Notes under the pieces: generated by a model | What the model was told of the DNA's origin: nothing | Database searches by the model: none | What the model saw: the letters and a program-made list of their open reading frames with translations, nothing else | Position numbers and translations under genes: made by a program | Origin: CAJBVG01 sp943371425 | Lineage (GTDB): Bacteria; Bacteroidota; Bacteroidia; Sphingobacteriales; Sphingobacteriaceae | Direction: 5' to 3' | Assembly (NCBI GenBank): GCA_943371425.1 | Contig: CALRUR010000003.1 | Span: 203,364-267,363 of the forward strand | DNA length: 64,000 bases | In this document: positions 52,601-61,567 of the stretch, piece by piece | Numbering within the stretch: position 1 is the first letter of the stretch | Layout of the letters: every line of letters begins with the position of its first letter

Positions 52601-54848
52601 GGATAAAATTGAACGAGAGGACAAGTTTAATGAAGCAATTGAGTTAAGTGCTTTATACTGCTCACCAACAATGGAATTAGGGATTGATATTTCTTCGTTG
52701 AATATTGTTCATATGAGAAATGTACCCCCTAGCCCAGCTAACTATGCTCAAAGAAGTGGAAGAGCGGGACGAAGTGGTCAATCTGCTTTGGTGTTTACAT
52801 ATGCATCTAAACTTTCGCCTCATGACAAACACTATTTTTCAGATCCTGTAAAAATGGTTGCTGGAATTGTTCAAGCACCAAGAATTGATTTGACTAATGA
52901 GGAGCTAATTAAGTCGCACATTAATGCCACTGTATTATCCTTTTTAAACGCTGAAGAATTTAAGCCATCATTGGTTGATTTGATTGACATTGCAGGTGGG
53001 TCGTACATGCTAAAAAGTAATGTTAAAGCTAAATATCAAGATGTTATTGACTCAAGATTTATAGAGATTAAAAACCTGGTTAAGGAGGTTGTATCTAAAA
53101 TAGATTTTAGAGGAGTAAAATGGTTTAATGAATCTTGGCTAGAAATTCAAATTAGGACTGTGCCAGATAAACTAGAACATGCTTTATTAAGATGGAAAAA
53201 AATGTATGTGGATGCCATCAGACAAATGAATGAAGCACACGAAACTCATATTAGCCCCATAATAAAAGACAGTGAAAAAAAGAAATTAGCAGGAGTTTCA
53301 TACGCAAGAGCAAAGGATAGAAAAAACCTACTCGAAAACCAATCTGATAAAAACAAAAATTCTAGTTTATCAGAGTTTTACACTTTCAGATATCTCGCAT
53401 CAGAGGGGTTCCTGCCAGGATATAACTTTACAAGATTACCAATAAGAGTATTCTTAGGTGGGAAGGACAGAAATGAGTCAATTTCAAGACCGAGATTTAT
53501 AGGTTTAAAGGAGTTCGGGCCAAACAACTTAATCTACCATAATGGTGGTAAATACAAGGTAAATAGAGTTACTCCAAACGATGTTTCACTTGATTTGATG
53601 GAAATTAAAATTTCTTCAGAGACAAATTATGCATTCTTAGGAAAAGATGAAGGGAAAGGTAAAAATCAAGATCCAATTACAGGAAGCCCTTTCACTTCAA
53701 GCAATATAGAAATTTATCAAAATTTACTCGAATTGGAAGAAGCTCAATCTGAAAACTCAGAAAGAATTTCTTGTATGGAAGAAGTTAGAACATCTGAAGG
53801 ATACGTTACAGAGATGTATTTAAATTCAACTGATGGCTTGGTAGACGCTACTAGAATAAAATTAACTATTGATGGTGATGAGATGATGAAGTTGTTTTAT
53901 GCCCCATCAGCCAAATTGATTTTATTAAATAAGAAATGGAAACGTTCAAAGGATGATGGATTTGATATTGGTACAAAATCTGGTTTTTTCAAAACAAAAA
54001 AGCAGATCGAAAAGCAAAGCACAGAAGATCCGAATCAGAATATTATGTTATATACCTATGATACATCTGATGTTTTGTACATACAACCAGTAAAAGCTTT
54101 AGGTCTATCAGATGATGGTGTTGTTACATTACAATATGCATTGGAAAAAGCTATTGAGCAAATTTACAATATAGAACCTGTTGAAATTGCTGTAAAACTA
54201 ATGGGTGGCGAAGAAAATAAAAACATAATGCTTTATGAATCTTCAGAGGGTAGTATTGGTGTTTTAAAGGATATCGCAAGGAATCCAATTAAACTAAGAG
54301 AAATATTTATGAAGGCATACGAAATTTGTGGCTATGACTTTAATACAAAAATGGATAAGTTCCCATCAAAGCCAAAAGCTAGTTACGATGACTTGCTTTC
54401 GTATTTCAATCAAATGGATCATATCCAAATCAATCGCCATGAAATAATAAAAGCATTAGAGTTACTTATAGCTTCTAATCCAGATGATACTACATCTGGC
54501 ACTTACGAAGAAAAATATGAAGAGCTAATTCAAAACATACATCACAAAAGTCCTGGAGAAAAAGAATTGTTAGATTACTTGTTTAACAATGGTTTCAGAT
54601 TGCCTGATTATACAAACTACAACATGGAGCAGTTCTATATACAACCAGATTTTATTTATGAAAAAGAGAACGCTGTGATTTTTGTTGATGGTGGTGTCCA
54701 TAGAAATAGCATTGTTAAAGCAGACGACAACAAAAAACGAAAACAAATTGAATTGGCTGGTTTTGATTTATTAGTATGGGATTATACTACTGAATCGGTT
54801 GATGCCTTTGTGTCAAGACGACAAGATATTTTTAGAAAAGTACGATAA
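49665..54848 (+). CDS. Large DISARM-like DEAD/DEAH helicase with C-terminal Vsr/DUF559-like nuclease domain
   Basis: 1727 aa. RecA1: Walker A SGTGSGKS (109-116), DELH (230-233) and SAT (265-267). After a long insertion, FTDNRQDASLQAGH lies near 641 and the RecA2 motifs CSPTMELGIDISS and QRSGRAGRSGQ near 1000-1035. Further on is SEGFLPGYNFTRLPIRVFLG (about 1245-1265), as in DrmA/DrmB and other DUF1998-linked helicases. The end (FIYEKENAVIFVDGGVHRNS, KRKQIELAGFDLLVWDY) resembles a Vsr/DUF559 nuclease. It is 5 bp from the SNF2 gene and is probably a combined translocase-nuclease. Confidence 0.75.
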   Translation: MKNIFDLHNDILSSYKSYIDSFINIADNRVLNTVKAEFDSGNLYPEPLVQFNPSFEPGGKVEDLVNQGILVKQFNDIFYDGDNKSWSIYKHQTEAIKKGNEGQGFVVTSGTGSGKSLTYISTIFNYLFKNPNLPGIKAIIVYPLNALINSQESALKGFEENYIKRTGKNLPFTFAKYTGQEKQEDREKVITNPPDILLTNYMMLELLMVRKADEDLRKSFLENIQFLVYDELHVYKGRQGADVSLLNRRIKSAAKNKNIICIGTSATMATGTIEEQKNQVGKVASRFFDTDLNSNNVIVESLTYSTSDAIPNYIQLKDAVTTQINDKSKEAILKNPIAIWLERTIAIRNEGENKRRNEPKSLQAISKELSQITNLAEESCANRIIEILIWAEDLNVKSAIDKKKDTILPFKLHQFISQTGYVYLTLDKPSKRFITLEPNPFVKLQESNTELPVYQTVFSRVSGEEFICVRKEIDENNQAKFVFRDFNENSNPKNDEDLKINNKKVKSRTEDDYKDGYIIFDKDFLLDINDYIDLLPSAWLTKTGELDPKKLLRLPNQVYVNNDGTYSYSPNGGEKAWFIPAPLIYDPTCGVIYLETKSSEKTKLISLGNEGRSTSTTLITLQTLLALYKNGKPLKEQKLMSFTDNRQDASLQAGHFNDFIQVVHLRSAIEKVLRDSSEPLKITELIFKVQEALKLPESEYAINPAPNLNRPNEDNLAALRSYIAYRIIQDLKRGWRYILPNLEQTALLEITYKGLEKNAADMSLWSNIELINEMSNDKRVDFILQVLNYFRNMYAVDFEMLRYENRLRTESELNQQLNKDKLWSLDKGEKIEAPNFLSIDGADKATRDTFIQSIGPSSRLARFIKHEFRNAGKTPPSTDEYKLFMGKVLDALTEVHYLKKVSVNAEKGVKNAYQLILTTALWKKGDLVNITTDKTSYISLNSPINIKPHKYFQDLYQEDFTRLPKSYIAAEHTGQIKNEDKIEREDKFNEAIELSALYCSPTMELGIDISSLNIVHMRNVPPSPANYAQRSGRAGRSGQSALVFTYASKLSPHDKHYFSDPVKMVAGIVQAPRIDLTNEELIKSHINATVLSFLNAEEFKPSLVDLIDIAGGSYMLKSNVKAKYQDVIDSRFIEIKNLVKEVVSKIDFRGVKWFNESWLEIQIRTVPDKLEHALLRWKKMYVDAIRQMNEAHETHISPIIKDSEKKKLAGVSYARAKDRKNLLENQSDKNKNSSLSEFYTFRYLASEGFLPGYNFTRLPIRVFLGGKDRNESISRPRFIGLKEFGPNNLIYHNGGKYKVNRVTPNDVSLDLMEIKISSETNYAFLGKDEGKGKNQDPITGSPFTSSNIEIYQNLLELEEAQSENSERISCMEEVRTSEGYVTEMYLNSTDGLVDATRIKLTIDGDEMMKLFYAPSAKLILLNKKWKRSKDDGFDIGTKSGFFKTKKQIEKQSTEDPNQNIMLYTYDTSDVLYIQPVKALGLSDDGVVTLQYALEKAIEQIYNIEPVEIAVKLMGGEENKNIMLYESSEGSIGVLKDIARNPIKLREIFMKAYEICGYDFNTKMDKFPSKPKASYDDLLSYFNQMDHIQINRHEIIKALELLIASNPDDTTSGTYEEKYEELIQNIHHKSPGEKELLDYLFNNGFRLPDYTNYNMEQFYIQPDFIYEKENAVIFVDGGVHRNSIVKADDNKKRKQIELAGFDLLVWDYTTESVDAFVSRRQDIFRKVR

Positions 54849-54853
54849 ACATC

Positions 54854-57742
54854 ATGATCGAAAGCAAATATAAAAAACCAGGTAAACTCGTTAAGTTCAG
54901 AGGAAGAAGATGTGTGGTGCAACCATCAACAGATGATGAAGTTATTATACTTAAACCGCTAGGAGGTTCAGATGATGAAATAATTTCTGTTTTTGAGCCT
55001 ATTCTTCAACACTTTGAAAAAATTGAAGATGATGAGTTTGAGATGCCTAATGCCGATGATTTAGATAGTTTCTTTACTGCAAAATTATTGTATGATGCAG
55101 CTCGGCTTTCTTTTCGTCAAGTTAGCGGGCCTTTTAGGTGTATGGGTAAACTTTCTTTTCGACCAAGATCTTATCAGCTAGTGCCATTAATTATGGCTTT
55201 AAAACAAGAGACTACGAGGTTGCTTATAGCTGACGATGTTGGAGTTGGAAAAACAGTGGAAGCAATCCTAATTCTTAGAGAGTTAGTTGAAAGGGGCGCA
55301 ATAAAATCATTTGCAATACTTTGCCCTCCGCATTTGTGTGAGCAATGGCAAAAAGAACTTGCTGATAAACTAGATATTGAGGCGGTGATAATCAGATCTA
55401 GCACAGTAGCTGGGTTAGAACGAAAAATAGTTGGTGATGACACATTGAATGTGTTTAATTATTATCCGTATCAGGTTGTTTCTATTGATTATGTAAAGAA
55501 TGGATCAGCAAAAATGCCTGCCTTCTTAAAAGATGTTCCTGAGCTTGTTATCGTAGACGAAGCACATACCTGTACCAAAAATTTGGACTTTAAAAAAGCA
55601 AGTCAAAGCCAGCAACGGTATGAATTACTTGAAAAAATTTCTGCTAAAAACACCCAACATTTAGTTTTACTTACGGCTACACCCCATAGTGGTAAAGATG
55701 GGGAGTTTAAATCTTTACTAGGGCTAGTAAACAAAGAATTTGAATCCTATGATTTTTCAGAGCTAACTGTAGCCGAGAAAAGAAAAGTGGCTGGACATTT
55801 TATACAACGAAAAAGAAAAAATATAGAGAAGTGGCTTGATGAAGCTACTCCATTCCCTAAACGATCGACAGAAGAACTGCCTTATAAATTCTCGGCTTCA
55901 TCTGCTTACTTCCAACTATACCAGGAGGTGCTGAAATTTGCCAGGGGGTTAAGTACAGATGGTATTGCCGACAATAAAGCTAGAATGAAATATTTCGCAG
56001 CCTTATCATTACTCAGAGGCGTAATGAGTAGCCCTGCTGCTGGTTATGAAATGCTTTTAAAGCGTAAGTCTAAACTTGTAGAGGTTGAAGAAATAAGTGA
56101 AGATGAAGTAAGAGACAATCCAATTGTTGAACGTTGGGATGAACAAAGTGATACAGAACAAATTGAAATAATTGATCGTGCAGATCTTTCCGAGACCGAA
56201 TGGAATACCTTAAATAGATTAGCCCAAAAGGCTCAGGACCTTGCAAGAATAGATAAAGATGAAAAAGTTAAGCTAGCGGTAGAGCAAATAAAAATATGGG
56301 TAAATAAGGGGCAAAGTCCAATTGTGTTTTGTCGATTTATTGCTACTGCTCAATATGTGGCAAAAATGCTGAAAGAAAATTTACCAAAGAACGTTGAGGT
56401 AAGAGCTATTACAAGTGAGTTAAGCGATGAAGAGAGAAGAGAAAAAATTGATGAAATGGCTAAGAGTTCAAGACGTGTACTTGTAGCAACAGATTGTTTA
56501 AGTGAGGGTATCAATTTACAAGATAAATTTAATGCTATCCTTCATTACGATTTACCTTGGAATCCAAACAGGCTTGAACAAAGAGAAGGACGTGTAGACA
56601 GATACGGACAACCAGGTTGGATTGATAAAAACGGAAATCACCAAAACACTATTGATGTAAAGGTGCTTTTTGGGGAAGACAACCCAATGGATGTTGTTGT
56701 TCTTAAAATCATTATCGAAAAAATACAAAAAATTCAGAATACATCTGGCTTTAGTATAGCATTGGCAGACGACAATAGATCTGTAATGGATAAGGTTTTA
56801 AAAGAGGTTCTATTAAATCCTGAGAAAGCCCAAAATAAGTTTGTTAAGCAAATGAAAATGGAATTTGGTGCTAATCCAGAATTAGATGAATTAGATGTAG
56901 AGATTACCAATGAAATTGAAGCTGCTCGTGAAAAGGCAGAGCGAATTAGAAGCATTTTTGCACATGAAAGCATTATGCCCGAAGAAGTACAAAAAGATTT
57001 AGAAGAGGTTGATGAAGCCATTGGTAATGTAGTTACCTTAAAAGAATTTGTTATATCAGCATCAAAACTATTAGGTGCAAGTATTGAGCAAGTTGATGGA
57101 GGCTTTATTTTTAAAAAAATGAACATGGAAGAATGGATCGCAACATCTTTAGGAACTGAAGATAAAATTCATATTTCCTTTGACTCTCCTACTCCGCAAG
57201 GATTTAAATACATCGGACGTAATCACCGTTTTGTAGAACAACTATGCCATAGAGTAATTGCAAACTCCTTGGATAAAAGTAGAAACAATAATAAAGCCGC
57301 CCGTGCTGCTGTATTTGCTTCTGATGAAGTAAATACTCAAACTACTTTAATTCAATTTCGTGTTCGTAATGTTATAAGAGAGGTAAACAAAAAACACGAA
57401 ATGGTTTCTGAAGAAATGTTTTTATGGGGTTACGAGCAAACAGCCAATGGTATCATAGCTTTAGATATAGAGCAATGCAAAAGATTATTACACACCTCTA
57501 ATGCATTAGACATAAGCAAAGAAAGACAACAATTGGTTTTTAATAGAGAAATTGAACATTTTCAAGAATTACACCCTGACTTTATTCAAATTGTAGCAAA
57601 AAGAAGTGAGGAATTGGTTAATGCGCATACACGTTTTGCAAAATACATTGGAGCTAAGCGTTTTGAAGCTGTTACCCCAGTATTGCCTCCTGATATTTTA
57701 GGAGTGTATGTGCTAATTCCAAACCCAAAATTTAACAGTTAA
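54854..57742 (+). CDS. SNF2/RapA-type helicase (DrmD-like)
   Basis: 962 aa. Begins with a short OB-like N-terminal part. The SNF2 ATPase has RSYQLVPLIMALKQ, Walker A DDVGVGKT (about 127-134), DEAH (about 235), TATPHSGKDGE, and the helicase C half VATDCLSEGINLQD and LPWNPNRLEQREGRVDRYGQ (about 560-585). Length and order fit DrmD of class 1 DISARM, where an SNF2 helicase sits beside an adenine methylase. 4 bp to the methylase gene. Confidence 0.82.
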   Translation: MIESKYKKPGKLVKFRGRRCVVQPSTDDEVIILKPLGGSDDEIISVFEPILQHFEKIEDDEFEMPNADDLDSFFTAKLLYDAARLSFRQVSGPFRCMGKLSFRPRSYQLVPLIMALKQETTRLLIADDVGVGKTVEAILILRELVERGAIKSFAILCPPHLCEQWQKELADKLDIEAVIIRSSTVAGLERKIVGDDTLNVFNYYPYQVVSIDYVKNGSAKMPAFLKDVPELVIVDEAHTCTKNLDFKKASQSQQRYELLEKISAKNTQHLVLLTATPHSGKDGEFKSLLGLVNKEFESYDFSELTVAEKRKVAGHFIQRKRKNIEKWLDEATPFPKRSTEELPYKFSASSAYFQLYQEVLKFARGLSTDGIADNKARMKYFAALSLLRGVMSSPAAGYEMLLKRKSKLVEVEEISEDEVRDNPIVERWDEQSDTEQIEIIDRADLSETEWNTLNRLAQKAQDLARIDKDEKVKLAVEQIKIWVNKGQSPIVFCRFIATAQYVAKMLKENLPKNVEVRAITSELSDEERREKIDEMAKSSRRVLVATDCLSEGINLQDKFNAILHYDLPWNPNRLEQREGRVDRYGQPGWIDKNGNHQNTIDVKVLFGEDNPMDVVVLKIIIEKIQKIQNTSGFSIALADDNRSVMDKVLKEVLLNPEKAQNKFVKQMKMEFGANPELDELDVEITNEIEAAREKAERIRSIFAHESIMPEEVQKDLEEVDEAIGNVVTLKEFVISASKLLGASIEQVDGGFIFKKMNMEEWIATSLGTEDKIHISFDSPTPQGFKYIGRNHRFVEQLCHRVIANSLDKSRNNNKAARAAVFASDEVNTQTTLIQFRVRNVIREVNKKHEMVSEEMFLWGYEQTANGIIALDIEQCKRLLHTSNALDISKERQQLVFNREIEHFQELHPDFIQIVAKRSEELVNAHTRFAKYIGAKRFEAVTPVLPPDILGVYVLIPNPKFNS

Positions 57743-57746
57743 GTTT

Positions 57747-60700
57747 ATGAATTTCCCATCAATAGACATACAAGGCTCGATTTTATCAGCAGAAATTTTA
57801 GCAAGGATAAGAAGTGAACAAGCTTCATATCAGCAGGGAAAAGATTTTAATGTTGACTTTACCAATGCAAAGCTTAAAGACGATATAAGTTTGGCTTGGC
57901 AAGAAGCAAAAGGGCAATGGACAATATACAGAAGTAAATTAGCTAGATTAAAAGAAGGAGAAAACGGAACCACTGAAACTCGTAACTTCTGGATATCTCC
58001 CTTACTCACAAATCTGGGCTACAACCTTACTTATACCAGGCAAGCAGAGGAATTAAATGGCAAATCATTCCCAATTGGTTTTAGAGACAGTAGCTTGGAT
58101 AACTTCCCATTATACATTGGAGGATATCATGAGAGTTTAGATAAAAGACCAGAGAATAAGCAACTCCGAGTATCTCCTCATGCAATGTTGCAGGAGTATT
58201 TAAATTACAGTGAGCATCTTTATGGTATTGTAACAAATGGTAAGCAATTAAGATTACTAAGAGATGCTAGCAGGATAACAAGATTAAGCTATTTGGAGTT
58301 TAATCTGGAAAAAATGATGGAAGAGGATTTATATTCCGATTTTGTTATTTTGTATCGCTTACTACATGCAAGCAGAATGCCTAGGCGCATTGATGCGGGT
58401 GCTGAAAGTATCATTGAAAAGTATCATCAGGAAGGTTTAGAAGCTGGCAGCACGATTCGCAACAAGCTTGGAGATGCGGTTAAAGGGGCTATTTTGAATT
58501 TAGCCAATGGTTTTGTTAATCACCCTGACAATAATGAGCTGAGGAGCACAATAGCAGATGGTAATTTAAATCTTGATGAATATTACCGTCATCAATTGCG
58601 TATCATTTACCGATTACTTTTTTTGTTTGTTATTGAAGAACGTAACTTGGTTTATGCAGATAGCAAAACACCAGAATCAAAAAGATTTAATCAAATATAC
58701 TTTAACCATTATAGTTTACTGCGCCTGAGGAAACTAGCAAAAAAAATACTTCCACCAGATGCCACAAGGCATACCGATTTATGGCAGAGCTTGGTAAGTA
58801 CATTTTCGCTCTTTGAAAAAAAGGAAATTGGCGAAAAGCTAGGCATTATGAGCCTACAAGGCGATTTGTTTGGTTACAATGCTATTCAAAACAACCATTA
58901 CGATTTACACCAATGTTCATTGAGTAATGCTGTTTTATTAGACATCATCAAATCGCTGAGCTATTTTGAAAACGAAAACCAAGTATTAATTGCGGTCAAC
59001 TACGGAGGTTTGGATGTAGAAGAGTTTGGATCTGTTTATGAGGGCTTACTTGAGCTGAAGCTAACGCTTAATAAAATTGAAGGGAGCGAGAAATACAGCT
59101 GCAATTTTGATAGCAGTAATGAAAGGGGAAAAAGTGGGTCTCATTACACTCCAGAAGAACTGGTTCAACCACTTATTAAGCATTCGTTAGAATATTTAAT
59201 TGAATACCGATTAAAACTATATCAGGAAAAGAAAGCAACCAAAGAGAGCACTGTTCAATCATTGTTAGAATTAAAAATATGTGATGTGGCGTGCGGAAGT
59301 GGACATATTTTATTGAGTGCAGCCCGTAGAGTTGCTCTGGAAATCGCAAGGCTGCAAACTGAAGAGGAACAACCAAATCCATTATCCATCCGAAAAGCAA
59401 TGAAGGATGTGGTAAAAAATTGTATTTATGGGGTAGATAAAAACCCACTTGCAATTGAGCTTTGTAAGATTGCTTTATGGTTAGAAGCATATAACCCAGG
59501 AGAGCCGCTTAATTTCCTCGACCACCACATTAAATGTGGAGATGCCATAGTGGGATTAGCTCACCAAGATGAGTTAAAAAAAGGCATTCCAGATGAAGCT
59601 TTCAAAACACTGTCTAGTGACGATAAAGAAATTGCCAAAAGTTACCGAGATAAGAATATAAAGGAGCGAAAAGAAAGAGAAGCTAAAGCGACCCAATTAA
59701 AAGCTGAATTTGAAAAAAGCACCGAGAGTTCTGTGCAAGAGGCAACGACAGAATATAAGACATTTAACCAATTGCCCGAAACTACACCAGAAGAGATAGA
59801 ACGTAAAGCCAAAGCGTATAAAAAATTTATTGATGGTAAAGGTTTTATGTTTTTAAAAGCAATGGCAGATGCTAAAGTTGCTCAATTTTTTATACCTAAA
59901 ACATTATCTAACAAAGAAGTTTTAATGACTGATGGTGATTATAGTCTGATTTTGAGTGGTTACAAAGGCTGGCAAGACAGAAAAATTGCTAAATCCAATG
60001 CAATTGCATTTGAACATAGGATATTTCATTGGTTTATTGAGTTTCCTGAAGTTTTTGAAAAAGGCGGATTTGATTGTATTCTAGGTAATCCTCCATTTTT
60101 AGGGGGACAAAAATTAACAGGAAATTACGGCGAATCATTTTTAGAGTTTATTAAGCATGAATTTGCTCCAATAGCAGCGGTAGACTTAGTTACATATTTT
60201 TTTAGACGAATATTTTCAATTTTAAAACCAGGAGGTTTTCAATCATTAATTTCAACAAATACAATTGCACAAGGTAAAGCTCGTGAATTTGGACTTGATG
60301 TTATCTATCAAAGTGGCGGTATAATTAACCATGCTGTACGTTCAATGAGATGGCCAGGAATAGCAGCAGTAGAAGTTGCTCTAGTTACTATCCATAAAGG
60401 TGAATGGAATAAAGAAGTCATTTTAGACAGTAAAAAAGTAGAGAGAATAACACCTTATTTAGATGATTCCGAGGTGATAGGTAATCCTATGCCTCTAATT
60501 CAGAATTTGGGTAAGAGTTTTCAAGGCAGCATTGTTTTAGGAAAAGGTTTTGTGTTGACCACGGAACAGGCTAAAGAACTAATCGCTAAAAACCCAAAGA
60601 ATAAAGATGTATTATTTCCATACTTAAATGGTGAAGATTTAAATAATGATCCAGAACAAAATCCATCAAGGTGGGTAATAAATTTCTTTGATTGGCCCGA

Positions 60701-61559
60701 AGAAAAAGCTAGAGCATATCCTGATTGTTTTGAGATAGTAGAACGACTGGTAAGACCAGAACGACAACGTTGGTTAAAAGATAAAAATGGTCATGAAATT
60801 ATAGGTACATATGCTTTAAGAAAGCCACTACCACAAAAATGGTGGATATATGGAGAAAAGCGACCTGCTCTATATGAGACCATATCCAAGTTAGACCACG
60901 TCATGGTAATTAATAGACATGCGAAATACCTACTCATATCTATAGGAAGAAAAGATATTGTTTATAGTGAAGCCACTATTGTGCTTGCTTCAGAAAATTA
61001 CTCAGATTTCTCAATTTTGTCATCTGTCTTGCATGATGCTTGGGCTTGGAAAAATAGTTCTACCATGGGTTCTTCAACTTTAAGGTATTCTGCCAGTAAT
61101 GCATTTGAAACCTTTCCATTTCCAACTGAAAAATCAAAAAAATTAGAAAAACTAGGTTACGACCTGAATAATTTGCGAAGGCATCTAATGACTCAAGCAA
61201 ATATTGGCTTAACTGAATTATACAATTTATTTAACAACAAATATTTAGATCAATCATCTATTTTATACGAACATATTGTAGAACTTCGAAGTGTTCACTG
61301 CGAAATAGATGAAGAACTAATGGAAATATTTCAATGGAAGGACCTGGATTTAAGACACGGATTTTACGAAATAGAATTCTTACCAGAAAACGACCGAGTA
61401 AGATTTACAATACATCCTGAAATACGAAAAGAGATATTAAGTCGACTTTTTAATTTAAATCAAAAACTGTATAATAATGAAAGAAAAAATGTAGAAACAA
61501 TATCGAAAAATAGAAAATCAAATAAATCATCAGAAATTACCGATTTGTTTTCAAATTAA
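57747..61559 (+). CDS. DISARM-type adenine-N6 methylase (DrmMI/Eco57I-like) with invertible C-terminal specificity region
   Basis: 1270 aa. The N-terminal half is a helical/endonuclease-like module of unknown detail. SAM-binding motif I DVACGSGHILLSAARRVA lies near 513-530, catalytic NPPF (DCILGNPPFLGG) near 780-785. The C-terminal part (about 930-1270) is the target-recognition region. Residues 934-1000 are coded by the 200-bp inverted repeat. From there to the end, an alternative cassette exists in inverted orientation (61568-62620). It modifies host DNA so the helicase/nuclease partners can spare it, and its sequence specificity may switch. Confidence 0.85.
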   Translation: MNFPSIDIQGSILSAEILARIRSEQASYQQGKDFNVDFTNAKLKDDISLAWQEAKGQWTIYRSKLARLKEGENGTTETRNFWISPLLTNLGYNLTYTRQAEELNGKSFPIGFRDSSLDNFPLYIGGYHESLDKRPENKQLRVSPHAMLQEYLNYSEHLYGIVTNGKQLRLLRDASRITRLSYLEFNLEKMMEEDLYSDFVILYRLLHASRMPRRIDAGAESIIEKYHQEGLEAGSTIRNKLGDAVKGAILNLANGFVNHPDNNELRSTIADGNLNLDEYYRHQLRIIYRLLFLFVIEERNLVYADSKTPESKRFNQIYFNHYSLLRLRKLAKKILPPDATRHTDLWQSLVSTFSLFEKKEIGEKLGIMSLQGDLFGYNAIQNNHYDLHQCSLSNAVLLDIIKSLSYFENENQVLIAVNYGGLDVEEFGSVYEGLLELKLTLNKIEGSEKYSCNFDSSNERGKSGSHYTPEELVQPLIKHSLEYLIEYRLKLYQEKKATKESTVQSLLELKICDVACGSGHILLSAARRVALEIARLQTEEEQPNPLSIRKAMKDVVKNCIYGVDKNPLAIELCKIALWLEAYNPGEPLNFLDHHIKCGDAIVGLAHQDELKKGIPDEAFKTLSSDDKEIAKSYRDKNIKERKEREAKATQLKAEFEKSTESSVQEATTEYKTFNQLPETTPEEIERKAKAYKKFIDGKGFMFLKAMADAKVAQFFIPKTLSNKEVLMTDGDYSLILSGYKGWQDRKIAKSNAIAFEHRIFHWFIEFPEVFEKGGFDCILGNPPFLGGQKLTGNYGESFLEFIKHEFAPIAAVDLVTYFFRRIFSILKPGGFQSLISTNTIAQGKAREFGLDVIYQSGGIINHAVRSMRWPGIAAVEVALVTIHKGEWNKEVILDSKKVERITPYLDDSEVIGNPMPLIQNLGKSFQGSIVLGKGFVLTTEQAKELIAKNPKNKDVLFPYLNGEDLNNDPEQNPSRWVINFFDWPEEKARAYPDCFEIVERLVRPERQRWLKDKNGHEIIGTYALRKPLPQKWWIYGEKRPALYETISKLDHVMVINRHAKYLLISIGRKDIVYSEATIVLASENYSDFSILSSVLHDAWAWKNSSTMGSSTLRYSASNAFETFPFPTEKSKKLEKLGYDLNNLRRHLMTQANIGLTELYNLFNNKYLDQSSILYEHIVELRSVHCEIDEELMEIFQWKDLDLRHGFYEIEFLPENDRVRFTIHPEIRKEILSRLFNLNQKLYNNERKNVETISKNRKSNKSSEITDLFSN
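60546..60745 (+). repeat. 200-bp inverted repeat, copy in the methylase gene
   Basis: 198 of 200 bases are identical to the reverse complement of 62346-62545. Both copies are in the same reading frame (from GFVLTTEQAKELIA to DCFEIVER). Sequences on either side are diverged. Confidence 0.97.
60876..60908 (+). repeat. 33-bp perfect inverted repeat, copy in the methylase gene
   Basis: Identical to the reverse complement of 62225-62257 over 33 bases (encodes ETISKLDHVMV), with divergence on both sides. Confidence 0.95.
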
Positions 61560-61567
61560 TAGAACAT

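Noticed and set aside
56734..57126. 130-aa minus-strand frame opposite the SNF2 helicase
   Set aside because: Antisense shadow of a long coding gene with intact motifs on the plus strand.
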